Shown here piece after piece: positions 1 to 8,063 of a DNA stretch of 64,000 nucleotides. The stretch is taken from assembly GCA_024398965.1 (NCBI GenBank), contig JAKSIF010000007.1:82588-146587 (forward strand). Direction: 5' to 3'. The DNA is from Fibrobacter sp. GTDB taxonomy: Bacteria > Fibrobacterota > Fibrobacteria > Fibrobacterales > Fibrobacteraceae. The notes below the pieces were generated by a model, which was given only the letters and a program-made list of their open reading frames with translations, searched no databases and was not told the DNA's origin. The translations under genes and the position numbers were made by a program. Each line of letters opens with the position of its first letter. Positions within the stretch are counted from its first letter, which is position 1.

Positions 1-1263
1 ACGGTCTCCGTATTCATCGTCCCAAACCTTCTTCAGGTCAGGATTCTGGGCAAGAATGTATTCCTGAGTTTCCTTGCTTTCGGCAGCGAACCAGCGGCCG
101 AAATTCTGGGCGGTAGCCTGCTTGCCAGCCTGTTCGAACAGGTAGCTTTCGGTACGTTCGTCTGAGAACCACAGGAGACCCTTGGTGCGGATGATTGCGT
201 TAGGATAGTCATCCAGGAATGCTTCGAACTTCTTGCGATCGAAGGGACGGCGGCGTTCATACACGAAGGTAGAAATGCCGTATTCGTCACCATGGGGATG
301 ATCCTTGTCGTGATGATGACCGCAGTGGCAAACGCCGTGTTCGTGATCGCAGTGGCTGTGGTCTTCGTCATCGTGATGGTGATGATGCTCGTGATCATCG
401 TCGTCGTCATCATCGTGGTGATGGTGGCAAACGCCATGTTCATTGTCGCAATCGCTGTGGTCTTCGTCGTCATGATGGTGGTGATGTTCGTGTTCGTCTT
501 CATCGTCATCATCATCGTGGTCATCGTCGATCTTGTTCAGTTCGATGGCCCAGGCGGCACCTTCAGCAACCTTGTCGAAGTCAAACTGCTTGGTGTCCAG
601 GATTTCCTTCATTTCCACCTTGCCGAAGTTGGTCTCGATCATCTTGGCGGTGGGCTGCAGGGCCTTCACCACAGCCTTCACATGTTCCAGGTCATTCTTT
701 GCAAGGCTGTCCACCTTGTTCAGGATGATGGTGTTGCAGAATTCGATCTGCTGGATCAGCAGGTTTGCAATGTCGGTTTCTTCCAGGTCCTTCTGGAGAA
801 GCTTGTCGCCACCGGCGAATTCGTCGGCCAAACGGCAAACGTCCACCACTGCGGTTACGCTGTCCAGATGGCAGGGGAGAGGTTCGCCATTCTTGCTCTG
901 GAGCTGGGAACCGGCCATGCAAATGGTCTGTGCGATAGGTACGGGTTCGCAAATGCCGCTGGCTTCAATAAGGATGTAGTCGAACTTGCCGGTTTCAAGA
1001 ATTTCGGCAATCTGTTCCAGCATGTCCTGCTTCAGGGAGCAGCAAATGCAACCGTTGGAAAGGGGCACCAACTTGCCGGAATCTTCCTTGGTGATGTTTC
1101 CGCCCTTTTCGATAAGGGTCTGGTCAATATTGACTTCGCCAATATCGTTGACGATAACAGCTACGTGATAGCCTTCCTGATTGTTAAGAACGTAGTTGAG
1201 GAGAGTAGTTTTACCGGCTCCTAAGTAACCGGTGAGCACTGTAATAGGTACTGATTTTTTCAT
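1..1263 (-). CDS. CobW/COG0523-family metal-chaperone GTPase, C-terminus cut by window edge
   Basis: The reading frame starts at the ATG at 1263 and stays open to base 1, giving 421 residues without a stop. It carries a P-loop GYLGAGKTT (residues 12-20), the family hallmark CxCC in NGCICCSL (Cys72, 74, 75) and a CobW C-terminal domain after about residue 330. This family moves zinc, cobalt or nickel to client proteins using GTP. Residues about 246-325 form an extreme Asp/His loop with two copies of a unit around DHSxCDxEHGVCHHH, which probably binds metal. The start has no Shine-Dalgarno sequence; TAGATT lies 7 bases upstream. The metal and client cannot be told from sequence. Confidence 0.9.
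   Translation of the reverse strand, partial: MKKSVPITVLTGYLGAGKTTLLNYVLNNQEGYHVAVIVNDIGEVNIDQTLIEKGGNITKEDSGKLVPLSNGCICCSLKQDMLEQIAEILETGKFDYILIEASGICEPVPIAQTICMAGSQLQSKNGEPLPCHLDSVTAVVDVCRLADEFAGGDKLLQKDLEETDIANLLIQQIEFCNTIILNKVDSLAKNDLEHVKAVVKALQPTAKMIETNFGKVEMKEILDTKQFDFDKVAEGAAWAIELNKIDDDHDDDDDEDEHEHHHHHDDEDHSDCDNEHGVCHHHHDDDDDDDHEHHHHHDDEDHSHCDHEHGVCHCGHHHDKDHPHGDEYGISTFVYERRRPFDRKKFEAFLDDYPNAIIRTKGLLWFSDERTESYLFEQAGKQATAQNFGRWFAAESKETQEYILAQNPDLKKVWDDEYGDR
325..495 (-). repeat. Duplicated His/Asp/Cys metal-loop segment inside the CobW-type gene
   Basis: Two similar stretches of about 72 bases lie 99 bases apart, from 325 and from 424. Each encodes a 33-residue unit with runs of His and Asp and two Cys. 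The reading frame is kept and DNA similarity is high, so this looks like a fairly recent in-frame duplication. Confidence 0.75.
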
Positions 1264-1342
1264 GGTCGATAATCTAGCAATTTATTCATTTCTAGGCTAG
1301 AGCAGACTGTTTGGGGTGTTTTCATTTTTGTATTTTAGGGGC

Positions 1343-2518
1343 ATGAACTTGAATTTTGTAATCTTTTTAAGCATAGTTCTCGTTGTTCTTTTGCTTTGCA
1401 TGTTCGTGGTGAATCCTATTGCCCGAAAAATTGCAGAAAAGACTCCCAACAAGTTTGACGATCTCCTTGTAGAAAAACGGTTCTTTTCTAGGGCTTTGCA
1501 GCTTGTTCCTGCAACGATTTTTAGCGCGGCCTTTGCCCGCTTTGTAGAACAGCAGTCCCTTGTGTACGATATTTGTACCCGTGTTTCTGCAGTATGGTTT
1601 GCCCTGATTGCCTTTGCTGCGGGAAGTTCCTTCTTTGATGTGGTCGAAACCTTGAACGACCAGAACCAAAGACGAAAGAACAAGTCTTTCCACGGAACAT
1701 TCCAGGCGGTTAAACTGATTTTGTTCTGCGTTTGTGCCATTGTTGTCATATCGCAGGTCATTGGCAAGAGCCCCGTATTTATACTCTCTGCTATGGGTGC
1801 CGCCGCAACCATCTTGATGTTGATCTTTAGGGATTCCATTCTGGGCGTAGTTTCGGGTATCCAGATTAATTTGTCTGACTTGCTCCGCAAAGGGGATTGG
1901 ATTGAGATTGAACGTCACCATACTGATGGTACGGTCATCGACATTACGCTTACCTCTGTGAAAATCCGTAACTGGGACAAGACCATCTCGGTAATTCCTG
2001 CTTATGACCTCATTACCAACAGTTTCAAGAACTGGCGCGGAATGGAAGAATCCGGCGGTCGTCGCATTAAGCGTTCGCTCTTCATTGACCAGCAGAGCAT
2101 CCGCTTCTTGACAGAAGAAGAAATCGAACGATTGTCTAAGATTGAAATCTTGAAACCCTACATGGATGAAAAGCGCGTAGAGTTGGCTTCGGAATTTACC
2201 GCCAAGTATGGCGAAGGTGCTGTGCCTACGGAGCTGGACATGGTGAACAGTCGCCACATGACTAACATCGGAACTTTCCGCGCCTATTGTACCGCTTATT
2301 TGCGCTCTCTAAAAAATGTGGCGCAGGACATGACCTTGATGACACGCCAGCTGGCGCCAACTCCTGAAGGCTTGCCTCTTGAAATTTATGCATTCGCCAA
2401 TGTGACCCAGTGGGTGGCCTATGAAACAATTCAGGCGGATATCTTTGACCACCTGATTGCAGTGCTTCCGGAATTTGGCCTTAGTTTGTTCCAATACGTG
2501 GCTTGGACGCGGAAGTAG
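1343..2518 (+). CDS. ybdG: MscS-superfamily mechanosensitive channel, YbdG-like
   Basis: The 391-residue protein has an N-terminal membrane helix (residues about 4-22) and three more hydrophobic segments. These are followed by the MscS pore and beta-domain region, with FRDSILGVVSGIQI and IRNWDKTISVIPAY. The stretch KNWRGMEESGGRRIKRS is characteristic of the YbdG/miniconductance branch, and the length is close to that branch. The family opens under membrane tension to release solutes. I chose the ATG at 1343 over an upstream GTG at 1316 because the first helix begins there; TATTTT lies 6 bases before it. The gene is divergent from the CobW-type gene. Confidence 0.88.
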   Translation: MNLNFVIFLSIVLVVLLLCMFVVNPIARKIAEKTPNKFDDLLVEKRFFSRALQLVPATIFSAAFARFVEQQSLVYDICTRVSAVWFALIAFAAGSSFFDVVETLNDQNQRRKNKSFHGTFQAVKLILFCVCAIVVISQVIGKSPVFILSAMGAAATILMLIFRDSILGVVSGIQINLSDLLRKGDWIEIERHHTDGTVIDITLTSVKIRNWDKTISVIPAYDLITNSFKNWRGMEESGGRRIKRSLFIDQQSIRFLTEEEIERLSKIEILKPYMDEKRVELASEFTAKYGEGAVPTELDMVNSRHMTNIGTFRAYCTAYLRSLKNVAQDMTLMTRQLAPTPEGLPLEIYAFANVTQWVAYETIQADIFDHLIAVLPEFGLSLFQYVAWTRK

Positions 2519-2668
2519 TTGCCACATTTGCAGAGCATTTTTCTTTTCCAACGGGCTGAAATTGTCTCCTATGATTCCTGTCACGGGCAAGAACCTGTAA
2601 ATTAAGTTATACTTGAAATGTTGATGCATGGTGCGAGTATGTAAACCTGGCCCCAGGGAGTAGATTCG

Positions 2669-3946
2669 ATGAATGGGAAAATTTTTGGAAATAGTCTGGT
2701 TAAGGCGGGCTTTGTAGCTTTTGCTTTGGCTTTGGGCCTTGCCGCATGTGGCGACGGCGAATCTTCAAACGGACCGACTAATAACCATGAGGACACAAAC
2801 ATTTCTTTTGTTGGTTCTGAAGATGATTTGCCCAGTTGTACAGAAAGCAGGGATGGTTTCGTAAACTTTATAGACGGGACGAAGGAAGGCTTTGTTTGCA
2901 AGGATCGTAAGTGGGTTCATTACGATATGATTGCTGACGTTGAAGAAAATCTGCCTGGCTGTACTGGCTCAAGAGAAGGCCTGTCAGCTTACCTTTATGA
3001 AGAAGACCGCGAGTTGAATTGCGTGGAAGGCTCCTGGGATGTTGTTGGCGAGGTTGCAAGCTCCTCTTCCAGTGTCATCCTGAGCGATAGCGAAGGATCT
3101 AGCAGTTCTTCTGCAAAGAGTAGCAGCTCTGTAGCCTCTTCAAGTTCCGTAACATCCTCTTCTTCTGTCGCAAGTAGTTCTTCTTCGAGTGTCATCCCGG
3201 GCACCGACCCGGGATCTTCTTCCTCTTCCAGCGTCATTCAGAGTTCGTCGAGCGAAGGAACTAGCATCAAGGATGGAAGTAAATACGATGCGTCGGCAAA
3301 TACCTTGACCGACCTCCGCGACAACAAAATCTACAAGACCGTCACCATCGGCACCCAGACATGGATGGCCGAGAACCTGAACTACGCATACACTGGCGTG
3401 AAGTACAAATACATCAGTTACACTTCCGATTCCACCAGTTGGTGCTACGAAAACAAGGCTTCCAACTGCGACAAGTACGGTCGCCTTTATACCTGGAGTG
3501 CAGTGATGGATAGTGCTGCCCAGTTCAATGTAAATGCGGGAACCAAGTGTGGCTATGGCAAGACCTGTACCCCCAATAGCCCCCACCGCGGCATTTGCCC
3601 CGAAGGCTGGCATGTGCCCACGGACGAGGAGTACAGTACTCTGTACACCTACATCGGAGGTTCCGACACCGCTGGTTCGTTGTTGAAATCCACCAGTGGC
3701 TGGGATGATTATTACGGCAAGAGCGGTAACGGTACCGACAAGTATGGCTTCTCGGTGCTCCCCGCCGGAAGCAGGAGCGAACATGGCAGTTTCAGCTATG
3801 AGGGCTGCTACGCCCTCTTGTGGTCTGCTTCTGAGAAATTTAGCAGCTACGCGTGGTACCAGTACTTCGGCTACGATTACGACTACGCAGGCCAGTACAA
3901 CATCTACAAGGACAACGGTCGAAGTTTGCGTTGCCTCAAGGACTAA
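2669..3946 (+). CDS. FISUMP-domain surface lipoprotein
   Basis: This 425-residue protein has a lipoprotein signal with lipobox LAAC (Cys27). Two short Cys-containing repeats follow (LPSCTESRDG and LPGCTGSREG, about 35 residues each), then a Ser-rich linker (residues about 130-195), then one Fibrobacter major paralogous domain. The domain is recognised by TVTIGTQTWMAENLNYA, GICPEGWHVPTDEEY and the terminal SLRCLKD. Such proteins are abundant in Fibrobacter and their role is not established; carbohydrate or adhesion roles are guesses. Two palindromic repeat units lie in frame inside the linker. Confidence 0.85.
   Translation: MNGKIFGNSLVKAGFVAFALALGLAACGDGESSNGPTNNHEDTNISFVGSEDDLPSCTESRDGFVNFIDGTKEGFVCKDRKWVHYDMIADVEENLPGCTGSREGLSAYLYEEDRELNCVEGSWDVVGEVASSSSSVILSDSEGSSSSSAKSSSSVASSSSVTSSSSVASSSSSSVIPGTDPGSSSSSSVIQSSSSEGTSIKDGSKYDASANTLTDLRDNKIYKTVTIGTQTWMAENLNYAYTGVKYKYISYTSDSTSWCYENKASNCDKYGRLYTWSAVMDSAAQFNVNAGTKCGYGKTCTPNSPHRGICPEGWHVPTDEEYSTLYTYIGGSDTAGSLLKSTSGWDDYYGKSGNGTDKYGFSVLPAGSRSEHGSFSYEGCYALLWSASEKFSSYAWYQYFGYDYDYAGQYNIYKDNGRSLRCLKD
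3073..3104 (+). repeat. Hairpin repeat, TGTCATCCTGAGC type, inside a coding linker
   Basis: The element begins TGTCATCCTGAGCG and ends GCGAAGGATCTAGCA. The arms ATCCT and AGGAT can pair. It is translated in frame as VILSDSEGS within the Ser-rich linker of the FISUMP lipoprotein. The same ending GAAGGATCTAGCA occurs in the copy inside the UvrA-like gene. Confidence 0.7.
3190..3216 (+). repeat. Hairpin repeat, TGTCATCCCGGGC variant
   Basis: This second hairpin in the same linker begins TGTCATCCCGGGC and ends GACCCGGGATC. Its arms are GATCCCGGGTC-like and can pair almost fully. It is translated in frame as VIPGTDPGS. It has the layout of the unit at 3073 with different but still complementary arms. 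Confidence 0.65.
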
Positions 3947-4019
3947 AGCGATGGTGACCTTTGATCACTTAGTGCTTTAGCACTTATGTGATTCATGGCC
4001 CCCTTTAGGGGGATGTTGC

Positions 4020-4041
4020 GCAGACAAACATGTTTGTCTGC
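4020..4041. repeat. 22-base perfect palindrome
   Basis: The two 11-base arms GCAGACAAACA and TGTTTGTCTGC are exact reverse complements with no spacer. It could be a dimeric protein-binding site or a remnant of a mobile element end. It lies downstream of the FISUMP lipoprotein gene and has no T-run, so it is unlikely to be a terminator. Confidence 0.6.
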
Positions 4042-4145
4042 ATAACCGAGCCTGAGCGTAGGCGCTTTAGCACCCTCGAATTAGGCATTGCGTAAGCCAA
4101 GCCTAATAGCGGCCTAGGCTAGGTGAACGAAGTATTTCCTGTCTA

Positions 4146-4174
4146 TTGACATATCCGTCAAATAGATTTATATT
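4146..4174 (+). promoter_or_regulatory. Strong sigma70-like promoter for the Rpn-family gene
   Basis: A perfect -35 TTGACA (4146-4151) is followed after exactly 17 bases by -10 TATATT (4169-4174). Transcription would start near 4181. The spacer and flanks form an imperfect dyad, TCTATTGAC and GTCAAATAGA, around the -35 box, which suggests a repressor site. A second TTGACA occurs at 4179. Confidence 0.65.
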
Positions 4175-4398
4175 CTCCTTGACATTCGATAATCCGTCTG
4201 ATAGTGGTGTGAAGTTTTTGCAGACACGCTGGCTTCCGAGTCCCAGGGCGGCAGTTGCATCGTTTGGCATTAGCGGTAAAAAAAGCAGGATTTGGGTCGG
4301 TGAGTAACGCGGCTGACTAGGGGAGTGGGCCTCCGCCTGCGAAATGCCAAGCACATCCTCGGTAGATAATACCGAATTTCACAAAAAATGTTGTTATG

Positions 4399-4463
4399 CC
4401 AATGCACGTTATGCGTGTATTGGTTCTGCGTATCGTTCCTAGAAATCGCATCAGGTTTCTGGG
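4399..4463 (+). other. Two hairpins in the leader of the Rpn-family gene
   Basis: Hairpin one pairs CCAATGCACG (4399-4408) with CGTGTATTGG (4414-4423) through ten pairs, one of them G-U. Hairpin two pairs CCTAGAAA (from about 4439) with TTTCTGGG (to about 4463). Neither is followed by a T-run, so they are leader structures rather than terminators. Confidence 0.45.
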
Positions 4464-4514
4464 TGTGATATGTTGTCTTAAATCCTTAAAATTTCAAACC
4501 CTAATGAGGTAAAA

Positions 4515-5531
4515 ATGAATAGAAACCAGTATGCAAAAATGATGCAGGATATTCACGAAACCCGCATCGCTGGTGGCGACGTCGCCGCCTGTATTACCAA
4601 ATATCGTGAAATGTACAAGTATGTTTATGTCTATAACGATTCGTGCTTCAAGAAAATTTTTGGAGCCATTGAAAACAGGGGGCTGGCCGCCAGTTTCCTG
4701 AATGCAATCCTTAATCTGGAAGGCCCTAGGTGCATCGGCAAGTTGGATTTTATCGATCCTTCTGTTCCTGGCGGACCTTTCGTTAAGTCGGTGACTTCGG
4801 ACCTTGTTGCAGAAGATCCCGACAAGAACCGCATTGTTATCGAGGTTCAGCACAAGGGAAATTCGACCTTCAAGGATCGCCTTGTTTTCTACACGGCCTG
4901 CCACACTTTGCAGAGCAAGGTTCCTGGAGACACCTTTACCCTGCGCCATGTGGATTACATTGCCCTCCAGATGTTCGATGCGTATTCCGATAGCGAAGAC
5001 TATAAGCATGTTGTGCAGTTGAAGGATCAGCATAATGTACTGTACCACGGAAAGAACGTATTGACCATTGTGGAAATCGAGAAGTTCCTGAATGGGAATT
5101 ACGATACTGACGACAGTCGCTTGGCAGATTGGCTCCGCGCTATCGATCTGGTGAATAACGAGTTCAATGGTGAGGTCAAAAATCGGTATTTGGTGGACTT
5201 GCAAAACGCCGCGAAGTTGAGTAATTTTGATATGGATTACTTGCTGACGGAGGCAAAGAACATGTCTGACCACGCTTATGAACTGTCTGTTGAACGTGAC
5301 GAAGCTCGCCTTGAAGGCATTGCCGAAGGACGTGCAGAAGGCATTGCCGAAGGTCGAGCAGAGGGCCGTGCAGAAGGTCGTGCGGAAGGTCGTGCAGATG
5401 GTCTTGCTGAAGCTAAGCGTTCCGCTGTAATCAAGGCCCTGAAACGCGGCAAGCTTACGGTAGATGAAATCGCCGAAGATAACGATCTGCCTCTTGAAGA
5501 AGTTCTTAAGATTCAGAAGGAACAGCCTTAA
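4515..5531 (+). CDS. Rpn-family (PD-(D/E)XK) nuclease/transposase-like protein
   Basis: The 338-residue protein resembles the Rpn/TIGR01784 group, variously called recombination-promoting nucleases or putative transposases. The likely active site reads TSDLVAEDPDKNRIVIEVQ, with Asp96 and the E110-x-Q112 form of the PD-(D/E)XK motif, followed by a helix starting near FKDRLVFYTACH. The C-terminus has eight EGRA-like tetrapeptides (about residues 267-298), common in this family, then a short KALKRGKLTVDEIAE helix resembling a helix-turn-helix. The ATG follows GAGG. Related E. coli proteins cut DNA and stimulate RecA-independent recombination; activity here is inferred. Confidence 0.75.
   Translation: MNRNQYAKMMQDIHETRIAGGDVAACITKYREMYKYVYVYNDSCFKKIFGAIENRGLAASFLNAILNLEGPRCIGKLDFIDPSVPGGPFVKSVTSDLVAEDPDKNRIVIEVQHKGNSTFKDRLVFYTACHTLQSKVPGDTFTLRHVDYIALQMFDAYSDSEDYKHVVQLKDQHNVLYHGKNVLTIVEIEKFLNGNYDTDDSRLADWLRAIDLVNNEFNGEVKNRYLVDLQNAAKLSNFDMDYLLTEAKNMSDHAYELSVERDEARLEGIAEGRAEGIAEGRAEGRAEGRAEGRADGLAEAKRSAVIKALKRGKLTVDEIAEDNDLPLEEVLKIQKEQP
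5313..5408 (+). repeat. In-frame 12-base tandem repeat, eight EGRA-like units
   Basis: Eight consecutive 12-base units encode EGIA, EGRA, EGIA, EGRA four times and DGLA. Units differ mostly at third codon positions. Such tracts change copy number easily and give length variation at the protein C-terminus. Confidence 0.85.
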
Positions 5532-5578
5532 GATATCTTGAGAAAATCTTTATCTTAGTAACGACTTGAAAGTTGTAG

Positions 5579-5608
5579 TTCTAGCTGAGAAATCGGCTAG
5601 AATTTTTT
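5579..5608 (+). terminator. Rho-independent terminator after the Rpn-family gene
   Basis: A ten-pair stem TTCTAGCTGA / TCGGCTAGAA with a GAAA tetraloop is followed by six T (5603-5608). It sits between the convergent Rpn-family and UvrA-like genes and touches the stop codon of the latter. Confidence 0.85.
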
Positions 5609-8048
5609 ATCTACTCAATTCCACCACGTAATCGGCGGCGTTGACGAAGTCTTGCGCATGTTCGATGGCTACGACGGTGTGTCCTGCCTCGGTTAGGCCT
5701 TTAATCAATTCCAGCAGGTGCAGGATGTCTACCTGATGGAGACCCCGGGCTGGTTCGTCAAATAAGAAAAGTGTATTGGGGGCCTTTGCGCGGGCCAGGG
5801 CGATGGAGAGACGCAAACGGGCTCGTTCACCGCCGGACATGTGGGCGGTGGATTGTCCTAAACGCAGGTAGTCCAAGCCTGTATCCACCAGAGGTTTCAG
5901 CTTGTCGGCGAAGGGTTTCATGTTGGCGAAAAGCTTGTAGGCGTTGCCAATTTCCATGTCCAGGATGTCGGCGATGGAAAGACTCTTGAATCGAATTTCA
6001 AGAACTTCGTCACGGAAGCGCTTGCCCAGGCAGACGGGACATTCCGTTTCTTCGTAGCCGGAGGGGTCCAGGATGACGCCTTCGCCCTTGCAGTTTTCGC
6101 AGCGGCCGCCTGCAGCGTGGGTTGCGAATTTGCCGGCGGCGTATCCGCGGACTTTGCTTTCGGGAAGCTTTGCGAACAGGTCTCGCAGCAGGTTTCCCAT
6201 GTTGATGGCACTGAGGACTGTGCTGCGGCGGTTCCCGTGGAAATCCCCTGTGGAAAGGATGGAAAGGGCGTCGATGCCGAGGGAGGAGAATTCACCTGCC
6301 TTTGCGCGGACAGCCAGATTCTTGAACATGAGGGTGGATTTTCCGCTGCCGCTTTGGCCGGTGATGACACTGAACTTTTTCAGCGGGAAATCTGCGGAAA
6401 CAGATTTCATGTCGAAGAGGGCGAAATCCTTGACAGAGATTGCTAGATCCTTCGACTTCGCTGCGCTCCGCTCAGGATGACACGGGGAGGGTCGCTCAGG
6501 ATGATGTTCCGCGCGGGTTCCCTTCAAATACTTAATCCAATTTCCCGTGGGGGAGGCGGGATTCTTCAAAACTTCTGCAGCAGGGCCCATGAACAGCACT
6601 TCGCCGCCTTTTTCGCCGGCGCCAGGGCCCATTTCAATGATCCAGTCCGCCTTTGCAATAATGCCGGGATTGTGTTCGATCAAAACCAGGGTGTTGCCTC
6701 GGGACTGGACTTTCTTCAGCACTTTCCAAAGGGCGTCCACATCCGTGTGGTGGAGGCCGCTGGCCGGTTCATCCAACGCAATCAAAAGACCGTTCAAATG
6801 TCCGGTGGAAAGGCTTGCCAATCGCAGGCGCTGCATTTCACCGCCGGACAAGGTCGTGCCGGAGCGGCCTGCCGTTAGGTAGCCGATGTCCAGTTCGTTT
6901 ATCGCCTCGATGCGGTCCAGCAGACTATTTAGGGTAGGGAGCAGGTTTTGTTTGATGCGTCCCTCGAAGAGGCCACGGACTTTTTTCTCCAGCAGGGAGA
7001 AAGGCGTGTTCAAAATCTCGGCCCAGGTAACGCCCTCGATGGTTGCGTTGAGAAATTCCTTTTTCAAACGCAGACCGCCACATTCGGGGCAGTCTACGTT
7101 GTTTTCTTCATCAACGTCTGCGTTCGTTCCCGTAAGGGAACTGTCCACGACGCCTTTACCTCCACAGCGGGGGCAAGCAGCCGTTCTAGAGTACGGTGAA
7201 AGATCCGTTGCGTCCAGGGCTTTTGCCATATCGGGGGTCCCGTGTTCCTTACAGCAAGGAACGGTACTGAATTCAACTCGTGCGCCGTTCTCGTCCAGCG
7301 TCAAGTGCGAATGGGTCAGTTTCAAAACTCCATCCACCGCTTCGGCGATTCGGGTTCGTGTATTTTCGCGGACAATGACGCGGTCTACGACAATGAAGAA
7401 TTCCTTGGGGCAGATTTCCTTTTCTGCGTCGGTCAAGTCGGCCAGGGAATAAACCACTCCGTCAGCCATGGCGCGGGTGTAGCCCTGTGCCAAGAATACA
7501 GCGGACAACTTGTCCAGCGACTGGCCGGCGCTTTTCTTACCCGCGGCACTCTTGTCTCCTGCGACATCCTCACGACCCGTGCTCACACGGGCAAAAAACT
7601 GCAGTTTGGTTCCTTCTGGTCTGCTGGCGATCTGCTTGATGATTTCTTCGCGGCTGATACTTTCCATGGGCTTGCCGCAAACAGGGCAAGCCGGCTTTGC
7701 AAATGCGGCGAACAAGGTGCGAAGTGCACTGTCGCATTCAGAAATGCTTAAGGCGTAAGCCTTGGCGGGGGCTTCTCCGTGGCTAGGTCCAATGGCTAGG
7801 CTTGCGGATAATCCTTCGGCGCTGTCTAGGGGAATGTTCCTACGGCCGCCCAGCAGTTCGCAGGCAAAAGGCGACAATGTTTCAAGGTAACGTCGCTTGG
7901 ATTCCCCATGCAAAGTGTCCAAGACCAGTGTGGATTTTCCGCAACCGGAAGGACCGCATACGACGGTAATCTTTCCCAACGGGAACTGGGCGTCCACATT
8001 CTTCAGGTTGTGGAGCCTACATCCGCGAAGAGAAATGAAATCAGACAT
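5607..8048 (-). CDS. UvrA-like ABC-type excinuclease paralogue (short form)
   Basis: The 813-residue protein has two ABC ATPase halves. Half one has Walker A GPSGCGKST (residues 32-40), zinc-binding CPVCGKP and CPRCGGKG/CPECGG, signature LSGGEMQRLRLA and Walker B ALDEPASGLHH. Half two has Walker A GQSGSGKST (about 562), CENCKGEG/CPVCLGKR, signature MSGGERARLRLS and FDEPARGLHQ. True UvrA is about 940 residues, so about 130 are missing; this suggests the UvrA2/UvrA-like class rather than the nucleotide-excision repair protein. Residues about 513-535, between the halves, are encoded by hairpin-repeat DNA inserted in frame. It lies last in a minus-strand set after the YihY and outer-membrane genes. 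Confidence 0.85.
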   Translation of the reverse strand: MSDFISLRGCRLHNLKNVDAQFPLGKITVVCGPSGCGKSTLVLDTLHGESKRRYLETLSPFACELLGGRRNIPLDSAEGLSASLAIGPSHGEAPAKAYALSISECDSALRTLFAAFAKPACPVCGKPMESISREEIIKQIASRPEGTKLQFFARVSTGREDVAGDKSAAGKKSAGQSLDKLSAVFLAQGYTRAMADGVVYSLADLTDAEKEICPKEFFIVVDRVIVRENTRTRIAEAVDGVLKLTHSHLTLDENGARVEFSTVPCCKEHGTPDMAKALDATDLSPYSRTAACPRCGGKGVVDSSLTGTNADVDEENNVDCPECGGLRLKKEFLNATIEGVTWAEILNTPFSLLEKKVRGLFEGRIKQNLLPTLNSLLDRIEAINELDIGYLTAGRSGTTLSGGEMQRLRLASLSTGHLNGLLIALDEPASGLHHTDVDALWKVLKKVQSRGNTLVLIEHNPGIIAKADWIIEMGPGAGEKGGEVLFMGPAAEVLKNPASPTGNWIKYLKGTRAEHHPERPSPCHPERSAAKSKDLAISVKDFALFDMKSVSADFPLKKFSVITGQSGSGKSTLMFKNLAVRAKAGEFSSLGIDALSILSTGDFHGNRRSTVLSAINMGNLLRDLFAKLPESKVRGYAAGKFATHAAGGRCENCKGEGVILDPSGYEETECPVCLGKRFRDEVLEIRFKSLSIADILDMEIGNAYKLFANMKPFADKLKPLVDTGLDYLRLGQSTAHMSGGERARLRLSIALARAKAPNTLFLFDEPARGLHQVDILHLLELIKGLTEAGHTVVAIEHAQDFVNAADYVVELSR
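6448..6504 (-). repeat. Tandem hairpin repeat inserted in frame in the UvrA-like gene
   Basis: Read on the minus strand there is a short unit ATCATCCTGAGCGACC, then a full unit from TGTCATCCTGAGCG to GTCGAAGGATCTAGCA. It is translated as HHPERPSP followed by CHPERSAAKSKDLA. It shares its start and its GAAGGATCTAGCA end with the unit at 3073. It falls in the linker between the two ATPase halves, where extra residues can be tolerated. Confidence 0.8.
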
Positions 8049-8063
8049 GATTCGCCAATCGTG

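Larger units (their letters stand above)
3947..4514. other. Gene-poor region of 568 bases with palindromes, promoter and a long leader
   Basis: No convincing gene is seen. The left part holds hairpins AGTGC-TTTA-GCACT (3970-3983), CCCCC-TTTA-GGGGG (about 4009-4022) and a 22-base perfect palindrome at 4020-4041. A strong promoter sits at 4146-4174. The stretch 4182-4514 would be a leader of about 330 bases for the Rpn-family gene, with two hairpins near its 3' end. No known riboswitch or RNA family was recognised. Confidence 0.6.

Noticed and set aside
33..524. Open frame of Met/Thr repeats in the CobW-type gene
   Set aside because: It is the wrong-frame reading of the His/Asp-rich loop; the real gene spans it with clear motifs.
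4299..4380. Stretches resembling 16S rRNA: GGTGAGTAACGCG and GGTAGATAATACCG in the right order
   Set aside because: The spacing is about ten bases longer than in real 16S and the DNA between and around shows no rRNA likeness. A 13-base identity is expected by chance at this scale. A search against rRNA would settle it.
4515..5531. Rpn-family protein as an active transposase with its own element
   Set aside because: No terminal inverted repeats or target duplications were found at its borders; only the nuclease fold is supported.
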